A stretch of DNA of 29,697 bases. Source: DATLWR01 sp035576205 (GTDB taxonomy: Bacteria > Pseudomonadota > Zetaproteobacteria > Mariprofundales > Mariprofundaceae). The notes beneath the pieces were generated by a model. The model did not search any database. It saw only the letters and a program-made list of their open reading frames with translations, and was not told where the DNA came from. Below are positions 17,819 through 25,849 of the stretch, piece after piece (position 1 is the first letter of the stretch; the number at the start of each line of letters is the position of its first letter). The stretch covers positions 1 through 29,697 of the forward strand of contig DATLWR010000041.1 in the NCBI GenBank assembly GCA_035576205.1, in the 5' to 3' direction. The position numbers were made by a program, and so were the translations under genes.

Positions 17819-18911
17819 CGGTAATCTTCCAGCCATCCTCAGCCTTCCTGAGCGTCAGCTCCTTGCGGTCGTCGCTGTTGTAGTTATTCGAGCGGAAATG
17901 CTGCACGAAACGGACCCTGGCCGTGCTGTCGCCGGCCATGCTGACCTGCACCTCGTCCAGCGTCACCCTGATGAATTTCTTGCCGCCGATCACGCGCTGC
18001 TTGTAGCTCTCCCAGTCGCCGCGTGTCGCGAAATTGCCGCCCGGCCCGAAATCCGGCGCATAGGCGGCGATATAGGCCCCGACATCGCGCTCGCTCCAGG
18101 CCTTCCGCCAGGCCTCGATCGCCGCCAGCACCGCGGCCGCAGGATCCGTAGCCCGCATCTGCTTCTGCACATCGGCCACCTGGTCGCCGGCAGAATGGAC
18201 AGCCGTGGCCGGCGACACCTGCGCGACCTTCGGCGACGGCTTCACAGCCTCGGCCGTCGCTGCCGGAGCCTCAGCGGCATCCGGAACCGTCGCAGCGGAC
18301 GGTGACGTCGCAGGTTTTGCTGCGTCAGAAGCGTCAGCTTGCTTCGTGGCAGCCTGTTGCGCCACCTGTGCCCCCTCGGCATCGACGCGGGCTGAAGGGG
18401 TCGTCATCCGCACCTGCAGCAGCCGGTCGTACCGCACCTGCAACTCGTCGTTCGGTGCCTGCGCCAGCGATTTCTCGTAGGCCTGCAGCGCCAGCTTGAC
18501 GTATAGGTCGCCGAGGTTTTCCTGTGCCGTGGAGTAATTGGGGTTCTTCGCGAGCGAGACTTCCAGCTCGCTGACCGCCGCACGCAGATCGCCCAGTTCG
18601 TTGTAGATCACTGCCAGGTTGTTGTGCGGCTCGGCCAGGTCCGGGCGCAGGCTGGAAACCTTCCGGAAAGCCTCGATCGCTTCGTGGTATTGCTGCTGCC
18701 GGGCATAGGCGACACCGAGCAGGAACCAGGCCTGATATTCGCTGTCCGACTGGTGGACCATGCGCTGCAGCATGCTGACCGCCTCGCGTTCGTGCCCCCC
18801 GTCCAGCAGCGAGCGGGCAGCCGCAAGCGAATCGCTCGCCGCCTGTGCCGGCAGCACAGCAAGCCAAACAGCCGCCAAGAATCCGGCCAGAACTCCCACC
18901 CGTTTCAACAT
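17802..18911 (-). CDS. Periplasmic TPR protein with NTF2-like C-terminal domain
   Basis: A 369-residue protein with a signal peptide (about 1-24, ending AQA). At least three TPR units follow between about 27 and 175 (AWFLLGVAYARQQQYHEAIEAF, AEPHNNLAVIYNELGDLRAA, AQENLGDLYVKLALQAYEKSL). An Ala/Pro/Thr-rich linker spans about 190-250. The NTF2-like domain (about 255-369) contains WRKAWSERDVGAYIAAYAPDF, WESYKQRVIGGKKFI and VQHFRSNNYNSDDRKELTL, clearly related to the downstream L,D-transpeptidase tail. It probably acts as a scaffold in the same envelope pathway. No clear Shine-Dalgarno precedes ATG 18911. A poor promoter-like pair 16 bp apart (TTGTCC, TACGAT at 18925-18920) would make the mRNA nearly leaderless. 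Confidence 0.8.
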   Translation of the reverse strand: MLKRVGVLAGFLAAVWLAVLPAQAASDSLAAARSLLDGGHEREAVSMLQRMVHQSDSEYQAWFLLGVAYARQQQYHEAIEAFRKVSSLRPDLAEPHNNLAVIYNELGDLRAAVSELEVSLAKNPNYSTAQENLGDLYVKLALQAYEKSLAQAPNDELQVRYDRLLQVRMTTPSARVDAEGAQVAQQAATKQADASDAAKPATSPSAATVPDAAEAPAATAEAVKPSPKVAQVSPATAVHSAGDQVADVQKQMRATDPAAAVLAAIEAWRKAWSERDVGAYIAAYAPDFGPGGNFATRGDWESYKQRVIGGKKFIRVTLDEVQVSMAGDSTARVRFVQHFRSNNYNSDDRKELTLRKAEDGWKITDEQAL

Positions 18912-18952
18912 GGCCGGATATCGTAGCGGTATTTGTAAGGCGGACAAGCGTT

Positions 18953-19567
18953 TCAGCTGGTCGTCGTGCCGTTTTGACCGGGCGGCAGCATGCCGCCGGA
19001 GAGCACGAGCTTCATCCCCTCCTCGACACTGATCTCCAGGCGAACCAGTTCCGATGGCTGCACGAACAGCAGCCAGCCGGTGGTCGGAATCGGGGTGGAA
19101 GGCACGAAAACCGATACGAACTGGTCGCCCTCGGCCATGCCGGGCAGCCGGCCCTCGCCGGTCAGGAAACCGATTACCCAGCGCCCCTGCTGCGGGAACT
19201 GCACCATGACCACTTCCTGAAAAGCGCGGCCGCTTTCGCTGAAGATCGCGTTGAGCAGCTGACGCGTCGCCTTGTGCACCGTGCGGATCAGCGGGATGCG
19301 CTCCATCAGCAGGTCGACCCAGTGCATCACCCTGCTGCCGATGAAATGGGTGGTGATCGCACCGACCAGCAGGATCACCACGAGCGCCATCAGAACGCCG
19401 GCACCCGGCACGCTGAATCCCAGCAGGGCTTCCGGCCGGTAAGGCTCCGGCAACAGAGCGATGGCCTTGTCCGACAGGCCGATCAGCCATTCGATCAGCA
19501 ACACGGTGACCAGCAGCGGCGCCAGTGCCACGACACCGGCAATCAGGTAACGGCGCAACAGACCCAT
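18953..19567 (-). CDS. DUF502 family membrane protein
   Basis: A 204-residue inner-membrane protein with two N-terminal membrane segments (about 8-30 and 53-75), then a soluble domain with the DUF502 hallmarks HWVDLLMERIPLIRTVHKATRQL, VVMVQFPQQGRWVIGFLTGEG and VFVPSTPIPTTGWLLFVQ. The biochemical function of DUF502 is not established. The start overlaps the upstream deacetylase stop by 1 bp (TGATG), so translation is coupled. 41 bp separate it from the TPR gene. Confidence 0.88.
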   Translation of the reverse strand: MGLLRRYLIAGVVALAPLLVTVLLIEWLIGLSDKAIALLPEPYRPEALLGFSVPGAGVLMALVVILLVGAITTHFIGSRVMHWVDLLMERIPLIRTVHKATRQLLNAIFSESGRAFQEVVMVQFPQQGRWVIGFLTGEGRLPGMAEGDQFVSVFVPSTPIPTTGWLLFVQPSELVRLEISVEEGMKLVLSGGMLPPGQNGTTTS

Positions 19568-20523
19568 CAGGAGGCTCCTTTCACCACCGGAGCGCGCAGC
19601 ATGGCGCTGAGCGGCTGCATCTTTTTCCAGTCGTCCGCGCCAAGCTGCTGCTCGAGGAAGTTGACTGTCTCGGGATGCGGATGGGCGATCACCACGCAGG
19701 TGCCGCCACGCTTGGCACAGGCCAGCGCCTTGTCCCAGGACTTGCGCAGCGAGGTGGTATCGAGCTGGTTGTCGAGGAATATCTGCCGCGACGCCCAGCT
19801 GATGCCGGCATTGGCCGCCATCTTCGCCGCCACGCTGTCGGCTGAAGTCCGCGAATCGACGAAGAACAATCCCTTTTCGCGACACACCTGCATGACCGTG
19901 CGCATCGGTTCTTCCAGCCTCGTCAGGTGCGAGCCCATGTGGTTGTTGACACCCTGCACATAGGGCACACGCTCGAGATCGTGCAGGAACGTGCTGCGTA
20001 GCGTGGCATCGTCCATGCCGACGCGCAGGAAGGCATCGGTCATTTCATCACGATACTTCGGGGTATCGGGCTCCATCGGCAGGTGCAGCATCACCATCTG
20101 GCCGGCCTGATGCGCCATCTCGGCGGCCTGCTTCGCATGCGGCGAATCGGGCAGAATGGCGATGGCCACGGTGATCGGCAGCTTCAGGATCCGCTGCAGG
20201 GCCGCAAGGTCGTAACCGACATCATCGATGATCAGCGCAATACCGGCCTTCACCTGCGGCAGGGGAGGCAGCGGCGTCGGCGCTGGCAACGGCTCCACGG
20301 AAGGCGGCGTTTCCGGCACCGAATGAAAATCCTCGAAGGTCACGGCCGGCGCGGCCGCCGGCGGCGGCGCGACCGGTTGCGCCTGATGCTGGCTGACAAA
20401 CGGTTGCGGCACCCGTGTCGGCTGCTGCTCGGGCTGGCTAACGATCACCGCCAGCACCAGCACGACCAGCAGCAACAACAGGCTCAGTGGTAGCCAGTTA
20501 GGCAGCTTGTTTTTTTTCGCCAT
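19567..20523 (-). CDS. Divergent polysaccharide deacetylase family protein
   Basis: A 318-residue protein with one membrane anchor (about 9-28), a Pro-rich spacer (about 35-92) and a NodB-like fold from 93. IALIIDDVGYD, VMLHLPMEP, GVNNHMGSHLT and FFVDSRTSADS correspond to the DUF610/YibQ group, a distant branch of carbohydrate esterase family 4. These proteins lie beside EnvC and CtpA in many proteobacteria, as here (24 bp after ctpA), suggesting a role in septal peptidoglycan processing. The substrate is unknown. The Shine-Dalgarno is weak. Confidence 0.88.
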   Translation of the reverse strand: MAKKNKLPNWLPLSLLLLLVVLVLAVIVSQPEQQPTRVPQPFVSQHQAQPVAPPPAAAPAVTFEDFHSVPETPPSVEPLPAPTPLPPLPQVKAGIALIIDDVGYDLAALQRILKLPITVAIAILPDSPHAKQAAEMAHQAGQMVMLHLPMEPDTPKYRDEMTDAFLRVGMDDATLRSTFLHDLERVPYVQGVNNHMGSHLTRLEEPMRTVMQVCREKGLFFVDSRTSADSVAAKMAANAGISWASRQIFLDNQLDTTSLRKSWDKALACAKRGGTCVVIAHPHPETVNFLEQQLGADDWKKMQPLSAMLRAPVVKGAS

Positions 20524-20547
20524 GGTCAGCGCTCTGGCCGACGCAAC

Positions 20548-21873
20548 TCAGCTGTGCAGTGCATGCAGCCCTTTCAGCAGGTCATAGGCCCGCTGCAACT
20601 GCGTATCGCGCTGCAGACGCTGCTTCATTGCCTCGCTGACCTGCTCCTCGGTCGGAGCCTTGGCCTTCTTCGACTGCTTGCCGTTGCCGTTCTCCAGATG
20701 CCCCTTCAGGCTGCTTTCGGAGATGGACGGCAGCTGCGCTGCGGCGTCCTTGGATGGCGTCATCGCGATCTGTTCGACTTCGATATCCGGTTCGATGCCG
20801 GTCGCCTGGATCGAGCGGCCGCTCGGTGTGTAGTAGAGCGCCGTCGTCAGCTTGATCGCGGTACCGTCGGAGAGCGGCACCACCGACTGCACCGAGCCCT
20901 TGCCGAAACTCTTGGTGCCGAGTAGCACGGCGCGGTGATGATCCTGCAGGGCGCCGGCGACGATCTCGGAGGCCGATGCCGAACCCTGGTTGATTAGCAC
21001 GATCATCGGCACACCCTGCAGGATGTCACCCTTCTGGGCGTCGAACGACAGGTTCTTGCCGGCGCGCGAACGGGTGCTGACGATGTTGCCGCCGCTGAGG
21101 AACAGGTCGGACACCGCCACTGCCTGGTCGAGCAGGCCGCCGGGGTTGTTGCGCAGGTCGAGGACGACGCCATCGAGCTTGCCGCCCGAACGCTTCTTCA
21201 GCTCCTCGATCTGGTCTTTCAGCAGGCTGCCGGTATGTTCCTGGAACTGCGTGACGCGCAGATAGGCGTACTGGGGCGCCAACAGGTCGCTCTTCACCGA
21301 CTTGATGCGGATGACGTCGCGCACGATACGGAACTCCAGCGGCGCATTCTCGCCCTCGCGGAAGATGGTCAGCGTGATCGCCGTGCCGGGCTTGCCGCGC
21401 ATCATCTTCACCGCTTCCGGCAGCGACAGGTCCTTGGCCAGTGCATCGCCGATCTTGATGATCAGGTCGCCGGCATGCACGCCGGCGTGGTCGGCCGGGG
21501 TATCCTCGATCGGCGTCACCACGCGGATGCCGCCCTCGGCCGCCGAGATTTCGATGCCCAAGCCACCGAATTCACCCTTGGTGTCGACCTGCATCTCGCT
21601 GTACATCTCCTTGTCGAGATAGACCGAATGCGGATCGAGGCTGGAGAGCATGCCGGAGAGGGCGCCGTCGATCAGTTTCTCGTCGCTGACGTTCTCGACA
21701 TAGGCCTGCTTGACCAGATCCATGACCCGCGAAAACTTCTGCAACTGCTGGTAGTCGGTGGCCGCCATGGCCTGCGGATAGCCGTTGCCGGCCGGATTCC
21801 AGGCGAGGACCGCCGCCAGCACCACGGCCAGACCGCCTCCTGCCAGAATGATACGCCGCAATCTCGTAGACAT
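20548..21873 (-). CDS. ctpA: Carboxyl-terminal processing protease CtpA (S41)
   Basis: A 441-residue periplasmic protease. The N-terminal signal/anchor is about 6-28. The PDZ domain lies at about 100-185 (GGLGIEISAAEGGIRV, GVHAGDLIIKIGDALAKDL). The S41 core has S300 in GSASASEI as nucleophile and K325/Q329 in SFGKGSVQ as general base and helper, with the same 25- and 4-residue spacing as CtpB. A charged tail (about 378-441) is Lys/Glu-rich. CtpA-type proteases trim murein hydrolases or their adaptors, consistent with envC just upstream (32 bp gap). ATG 21873 has GGAG 7 nt before it. Confidence 0.93.
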   Translation of the reverse strand: MSTRLRRIILAGGGLAVVLAAVLAWNPAGNGYPQAMAATDYQQLQKFSRVMDLVKQAYVENVSDEKLIDGALSGMLSSLDPHSVYLDKEMYSEMQVDTKGEFGGLGIEISAAEGGIRVVTPIEDTPADHAGVHAGDLIIKIGDALAKDLSLPEAVKMMRGKPGTAITLTIFREGENAPLEFRIVRDVIRIKSVKSDLLAPQYAYLRVTQFQEHTGSLLKDQIEELKKRSGGKLDGVVLDLRNNPGGLLDQAVAVSDLFLSGGNIVSTRSRAGKNLSFDAQKGDILQGVPMIVLINQGSASASEIVAGALQDHHRAVLLGTKSFGKGSVQSVVPLSDGTAIKLTTALYYTPSGRSIQATGIEPDIEVEQIAMTPSKDAAAQLPSISESSLKGHLENGNGKQSKKAKAPTEEQVSEAMKQRLQRDTQLQRAYDLLKGLHALHS

Positions 21874-21905
21874 AATTTTCTCCGTTAGTTTTTTCCGTGC
21901 CGGGA

Positions 21906-23063
21906 TCATTTCCGACACCAGCGGGCCGGGTCAACCGGTTTGCCGGCATCCCGCACCTCGAAATAGAGGGCCACATCGCTGACCCATCCCGTACTTCCTG
22001 CCTCGGCGAGCTTGTCGCCGGCATCCACCCAGTCGCCCAGATGCTTGTACAGCACATCATTATGCGCATAAACGCTGAGAACGCCATCGCCATGGTCGAC
22101 GATCATCATCAGGCCGTAGCCGCCAAACCAGTCGGCATAGCGGACCTGGCCGGGCGCAATAGCATGCACCTCGCGCGACTTGCCGGCAGGAGCAATTTTC
22201 ACGCCGTTCAGCGGCGGCCGCGACGGCGACTCGTGCGAACCGAAACTGGCGACGATCCTGCCGTTAAGCGGCCAGTGCAGCTTGCCTTTCTGCTGCCGCA
22301 CGTGCTCGGACGCCGGTTCCCGGTCGGTCACCAGCAGGCCACCGCGCAGGTCCTCCAGCAGCTTCTTCAGCGCTGCTTCCTCGCTGGCCAGCTCCGCATC
22401 GCGCTTGGCCTTCAGGCTAGCATCGCGCTTGACCCGGTCGGCCATCTGCCGTTTGTCATCCACGCGGCTGGCCACCTGCTTTTCGGCCCGCTGCTTTTCG
22501 GCCAGCAGTTTCGTCAACGCATCGCGCTGGTCGGCCAGGGACGCTTCGGTCGCGGCAAGCTGCTTCACACTCTGCTGATAGGCCAGTCGATCATTCTCCT
22601 GCGATTGCATCACCTGGCCGAGCATGTAGGAACGGTTCGGAATGTCGCTCATCGAGACGCCCGAAAGCAGTGCCATCCACGGCGAACTGCGTTGCGTATG
22701 CTCCCAAGCGGCCACGGCCTCATCGAGCAGTCGCCCCCTGAGTTCGGCCACCTTGAGCTGCAACTGCTGCCGCTCGCGCTCCAGCTTCTGCAGCCGGTCG
22801 TTGGCGTCCTTCACCTGATCTGCGACCTGCTGCCGGGCTGCACTCGCCTCGGCCAGTGCCGTATCCAGCGTATGCAGTTCGCGGCCCAGTTCGCCGAGCT
22901 GCCGGTCCAGCTGCTGGCGCACTTCGGCAAGCCGCGCGCGCTCGGCCTTGATCGAATCGAGACGGGTCTGGGGCGAAGCATTATCGCCGGCAGCCGCGGC
23001 GAATGCAGCCGCGCCGAAAAGACAGAAGAGAAAGATCGGGAGGAGAAGCAGCCGCCGCATCAT
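21906..23063 (-). CDS. envC: Murein hydrolase activator EnvC-like (degenerate M23)
   Basis: A 385-residue periplasmic protein with a signal peptide (about 1-25), long coiled coils (about 28-135 and 165-250) and a LytM/M23 domain over the last 110 residues. The zinc ligands of active M23 enzymes are lost: the usual HxGxD segment is NGVKI, and the second-strand His is replaced in LYFEV, while AHND keeps one His. This degeneracy is typical of EnvC, which activates amidases at the division septum rather than cutting peptidoglycan itself. The start ATG 23063 overlaps the rlmH stop by 4 bp (ATGA). An ftsEX pair, its usual partner, is not in the window. Confidence 0.88.
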   Translation of the reverse strand: MMRRLLLLPIFLFCLFGAAAFAAAAGDNASPQTRLDSIKAERARLAEVRQQLDRQLGELGRELHTLDTALAEASAARQQVADQVKDANDRLQKLERERQQLQLKVAELRGRLLDEAVAAWEHTQRSSPWMALLSGVSMSDIPNRSYMLGQVMQSQENDRLAYQQSVKQLAATEASLADQRDALTKLLAEKQRAEKQVASRVDDKRQMADRVKRDASLKAKRDAELASEEAALKKLLEDLRGGLLVTDREPASEHVRQQKGKLHWPLNGRIVASFGSHESPSRPPLNGVKIAPAGKSREVHAIAPGQVRYADWFGGYGLMMIVDHGDGVLSVYAHNDVLYKHLGDWVDAGDKLAEAGSTGWVSDVALYFEVRDAGKPVDPARWCRK

Positions 23064-23509
23064 TCCCGATGATAGGGGTGACCCTTCAGGATCGTAAAGG
23101 CCCGATACAGCTGCTCCAGCACCATCACCCGCACCAGCTGGTGCGGCAGCGTGAGTTTCGACAGGCTCCAGCAATCGCCGGCCGCAGCACGCACCTCATC
23201 GCTGATGCCACCGGCGCCACCGATCACCAGATCGAGGCAACCGTCGCCGGGCAACTGCTGCAGACGGCCGGCCCAGTCATGGCTGGCCAAAAGCTTGCCG
23301 CGCTCGTCGAACAGCACAAACCCCTTCGCCGCCTTTTGCAGGATCTGCCGCCCCTCTTCCTGGCGGCGCTGGCTGAGTTGCTTGCTGCGCCCCTCCGGCA
23401 GTTCGCCGACCTGCACGTCGGCGAAAGCACCAAGCCGCTTGCGGAATTCAGCCTCGTAGGCAGCCAGCGCCGGGTTACCCCGGCCCACGACCCACAGGCG
23501 GATTTTCAA
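23060..23509 (-). CDS. rlmH: 23S rRNA pseudouridine-1915 N3-methyltransferase RlmH
   Basis: A 149-residue SPOUT methyltransferase that modifies pseudouridine 1915 of 23S rRNA on 70S ribosomes. The SAM-binding knot has LVIGGAGGIS, and the C-terminal segment LTLPHQLVRVMVLEQLYRAFTILKGHPYHRE is close to the invariant family ending. The only suitable start is TTG 23509 (LKIRLWVVGRGNP), overlapping the rsfS stop by 4 bp (TTGA). Upstream in-frame codons belong to the rsfS antiframe and do not resemble RlmH. Confidence 0.93.
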   Translation of the reverse strand: MKIRLWVVGRGNPALAAYEAEFRKRLGAFADVQVGELPEGRSKQLSQRRQEEGRQILQKAAKGFVLFDERGKLLASHDWAGRLQQLPGDGCLDLVIGGAGGISDEVRAAAGDCWSLSKLTLPHQLVRVMVLEQLYRAFTILKGHPYHRE

Positions 23510-23889
23510 TCCTCGGCCGCTCCCGCCGTCGTGGAAGAAGATGGCTGGGCCCACAACCGGTCGAGCTGGAAGGCTTCGCGCACCTCGGCCAGGAACAGAT
23601 GCACGACGATGTCGTCGAGATCGACCAGCAGCCACTCCATCGCCTCCAGTCCCTCGATCTTCGCCGGCAGGCCGAACTTGTGCGCCACCTCGGCCAACCC
23701 CTGCGACATCGCCTTCAGCTGCCGGTCGGTACGTCCCGTCGCCACCACGAAGCGATCGGCATAGTCGCAACGCCCGCGCACGTCGATCACCAGCACGTCC
23801 TGTGCCTTCTTGTCATCCAGGGCCTCCAGCACCGCTTCGGTCAGGCGCTCGAATTCCGCGTCCACTGTCTGTTTCTTTCGTGTCACCAT
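23506..23889 (-). CDS. rsfS: Ribosome silencing factor RsfS
   Basis: A 127-residue RsfS (Iojap family) protein that binds ribosomal protein uL14 and blocks subunit joining in starvation. Motifs include DVLVIDVRGRCDYADRFVVATGRTDRQLKAM and EWLLVDLDDIVVHLF. Three candidate starts lie in a row (GTG 23892, ATG 23889, GTG 23886) behind GAGGA; I chose the ATG. It is 43 bp after nadD, a frequent rsfS neighbour, and coupled to rlmH. The C-terminal Ala/Ser/Glu tail is unremarkable. Confidence 0.93.
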   Translation of the reverse strand: MVTRKKQTVDAEFERLTEAVLEALDDKKAQDVLVIDVRGRCDYADRFVVATGRTDRQLKAMSQGLAEVAHKFGLPAKIEGLEAMEWLLVDLDDIVVHLFLAEVREAFQLDRLWAQPSSSTTAGAAED

Positions 23890-23932
23890 CACTCCTCACC
23901 CGGCCCTGCGGCCGTTTTCCTCATCGATCATT

Positions 23933-24571
23933 TCAACCGTTTGCCGTCCGGCCTTTCCCGTACATCACTACAATCTCCGCTGCGATCGCCTCCGGCAGTT
24001 CGCGGATATCCGGGGAATCGCTTTCAAGCCTTGCCCGCAGTTCCGTCGCCGAAATATCCGGCAGGCTCACATCGAGATAGATCACCCGCCCGCTGCCGGC
24101 AACCTGCTGCCACTCGCCGACCGTCGCTTCCCGCCAGCCCGCCAGCCTCGGCTTGGCCACACCCTGGCGCGCGAACACCGCCACGTCGCACAACTGCTGA
24201 TGCTGCGGATAGCCGCGCCAGCTCTGCATGCCGGCAAAGGCATCGCCGCCGAGCAGCAGCAGCGGCCGCGCCTCAGGCTCGGTGGCCGCCAGGTGTCGCA
24301 GCGTATCGATCGTTGCGGTCGGCTCGCTCCGCTTCACCTCCCAGTCCCAGACCACGACCCCCGGCATGCCGGCGAACAGCGTGGCCAGCCAGGCCAGCCG
24401 CTGTTCGGCGCTGACCCGGCCGGAAAGCTCGCGGTGCACCGGCAGGCCGACCGGCACGACACGCAATTCGTCGAGCGGCAGCCATTCGAGTGCTGCCTGC
24501 ACCAGTGCAACATGTCCGATATGGGGAGGGTCGAAACTGCCGCCGAACAGGCCGATGCGTTTGAAAGACAG
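23933..24571 (-). CDS. nadD: Nicotinate-nucleotide adenylyltransferase NadD (CTG start proposed)
   Basis: A 212-residue NadD, which makes deamido-NAD from nicotinate mononucleotide and ATP. The nucleotidyltransferase signature GGSFDPPHIGH (10-20) and the ISATELR motif (173-179) are intact. A caller limited to ATG/GTG/TTG would start at GTG 24502 and lose the essential signature. Between the proA stop (24577-24575) and that signature the only codons in frame are ACG CTG TCT TTC AAA CGC ATC GGC and onward. CTG 24571 has GGAG 7 nt upstream and gives a normal N terminus (SFKRIGLFGG), so I propose it; ATC 24556 is a weaker option. nadD lies in the same frame as proA, separated by a single TGA. Confidence 0.88.
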   Translation of the reverse strand: MSFKRIGLFGGSFDPPHIGHVALVQAALEWLPLDELRVVPVGLPVHRELSGRVSAEQRLAWLATLFAGMPGVVVWDWEVKRSEPTATIDTLRHLAATEPEARPLLLLGGDAFAGMQSWRGYPQHQQLCDVAVFARQGVAKPRLAGWREATVGEWQQVAGSGRVIYLDVSLPDISATELRARLESDSPDIRELPEAIAAEIVVMYGKGRTANG

Positions 24572-24574
24572 CGT

Positions 24575-25843
24575 TCAGCTCCGGATTTCGCCGTGACCGA
24601 ACACGATCCACTTCTGGGTCGTCAGCCCCTCCAGCCCGACCGGACCTCGCACATGCAGGCGATCGGTGGAGATGCCGATCTCGGCACCCAGACCGTATTC
24701 GAAGCCGTCGGCAAAGCGGGTGCTGGCGTTCCACATCACCGACGATGAGTCGACCTCGCGCAGGAATCGCTGCCCCGCAGCATAGTTTTCGGTCACGATG
24801 CTCTCGGTATGCCCCGAACCGTAACGGGCGATGTGGTCCATCGCCACCTCGATGCTGTCGACGATACGGATGGAGAGTTCGGGCGCCAGATACTCCGTGC
24901 CCCAATCCTCCTCGGAGGCCGCCGACACCTTGTCCGGGCCGGCGATGGCGCGCGTCGCTTCGCAGCCGCGCAGCTCCACACCTTTCTCCAGCATCTTCGC
25001 CACGATCTCCGGCAACACCTTGCCCGCCGCATCGCGATGCACCAGCAAGGTCTCCATGGCATTGCAAACGCCGTAACGATGGGTCTTGGCATTCATGGCG
25101 ATATTGACCGCCATGGCCGGATCGGCGGCAGCATCGATGTAGACATGGCAGATGCCGTCCAGGTGCTTGATCACCGGCACGCGCGAATCGGCAGCCACGC
25201 GCTCAATCAGCGACTTGCCGCCGCGCGGGATGATGACATCGACGAATCGATCGCTCTTCAGCAACTCGCCGACCAGCGCCCGGTCGGTCGAATCAACGAG
25301 TTGCACGGCATCCTGCGGCAGGCCGGAATCGACCAGCGCCCGGCGCAGGCAGGCGGCGATGGCGCGGTTGGAGTGGATCGCCTCGGAACCACCGCGCAAG
25401 ATCGCGGCATTGCCCGATTTCAGGCAAAGGCCGGCGGCATCGGCCGTCACATTCGGGCGCGATTCGTAGATGATGCCGATAACACCGAGCGGCACGCGCA
25501 TATGGCCCACCTGGATACCGGAGGGGCGGTAACGCAGGTTGTCGATCGCACCCACCGGATCGGGCAGCTGCGCGATCTGCTCCAGCCCTTCGGCCATCGC
25601 CTCGATACGAGATTCGTTGAGCAGAAGACGATCCTTCAGCGCCGCATCGAGGCCGCCCTTCTCGGCCGCCTGCATATCCATGGCATTGGCAGCGATGATC
25701 TCCTTCATCTCGCGGCGGATGATCCCGGCCGCCAGCGTCAGCGTCCGGTTCTTGGCACGGGTTTCGGCCGTCCGCATCGCCTTGGCGGCTTCCTTCGCCT
25801 GCCGGCCGAGCGTTTCCATCACCTGCTGTACATCTGCTGACAT
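24575..25843 (-). CDS. proA: Glutamate-5-semialdehyde dehydrogenase ProA
   Basis: A 422-residue gamma-glutamyl phosphate reductase for the second step of proline synthesis (NADPH-dependent). VPLGVIGIIYESRPNVTADAAGLCLKSGNAAILRGG (118-152) is the characteristic nucleotide-binding segment. The catalytic cysteine is C260 in HRYGVCNAMETLL, and GPVGLEGLTTQKW near the end is diagnostic. GGAGGAG lies 9 nt before ATG 25843, which is 6 bp after proB. ProB and ProA act as a complex in many bacteria. The stop codon doubles as the upstream boundary of nadD. Confidence 0.96.
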   Translation of the reverse strand: MSADVQQVMETLGRQAKEAAKAMRTAETRAKNRTLTLAAGIIRREMKEIIAANAMDMQAAEKGGLDAALKDRLLLNESRIEAMAEGLEQIAQLPDPVGAIDNLRYRPSGIQVGHMRVPLGVIGIIYESRPNVTADAAGLCLKSGNAAILRGGSEAIHSNRAIAACLRRALVDSGLPQDAVQLVDSTDRALVGELLKSDRFVDVIIPRGGKSLIERVAADSRVPVIKHLDGICHVYIDAAADPAMAVNIAMNAKTHRYGVCNAMETLLVHRDAAGKVLPEIVAKMLEKGVELRGCEATRAIAGPDKVSAASEEDWGTEYLAPELSIRIVDSIEVAMDHIARYGSGHTESIVTENYAAGQRFLREVDSSSVMWNASTRFADGFEYGLGAEIGISTDRLHVRGPVGLEGLTTQKWIVFGHGEIRS

Positions 25844-25849
25844 TGCCGA

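Noticed and set aside
23510..23770. N-terminal extension of rlmH to an upstream ATG
   Set aside because: The extra 87 residues are an out-of-frame reading of rsfS and do not resemble RlmH. TTG 23509 gives the normal protein.
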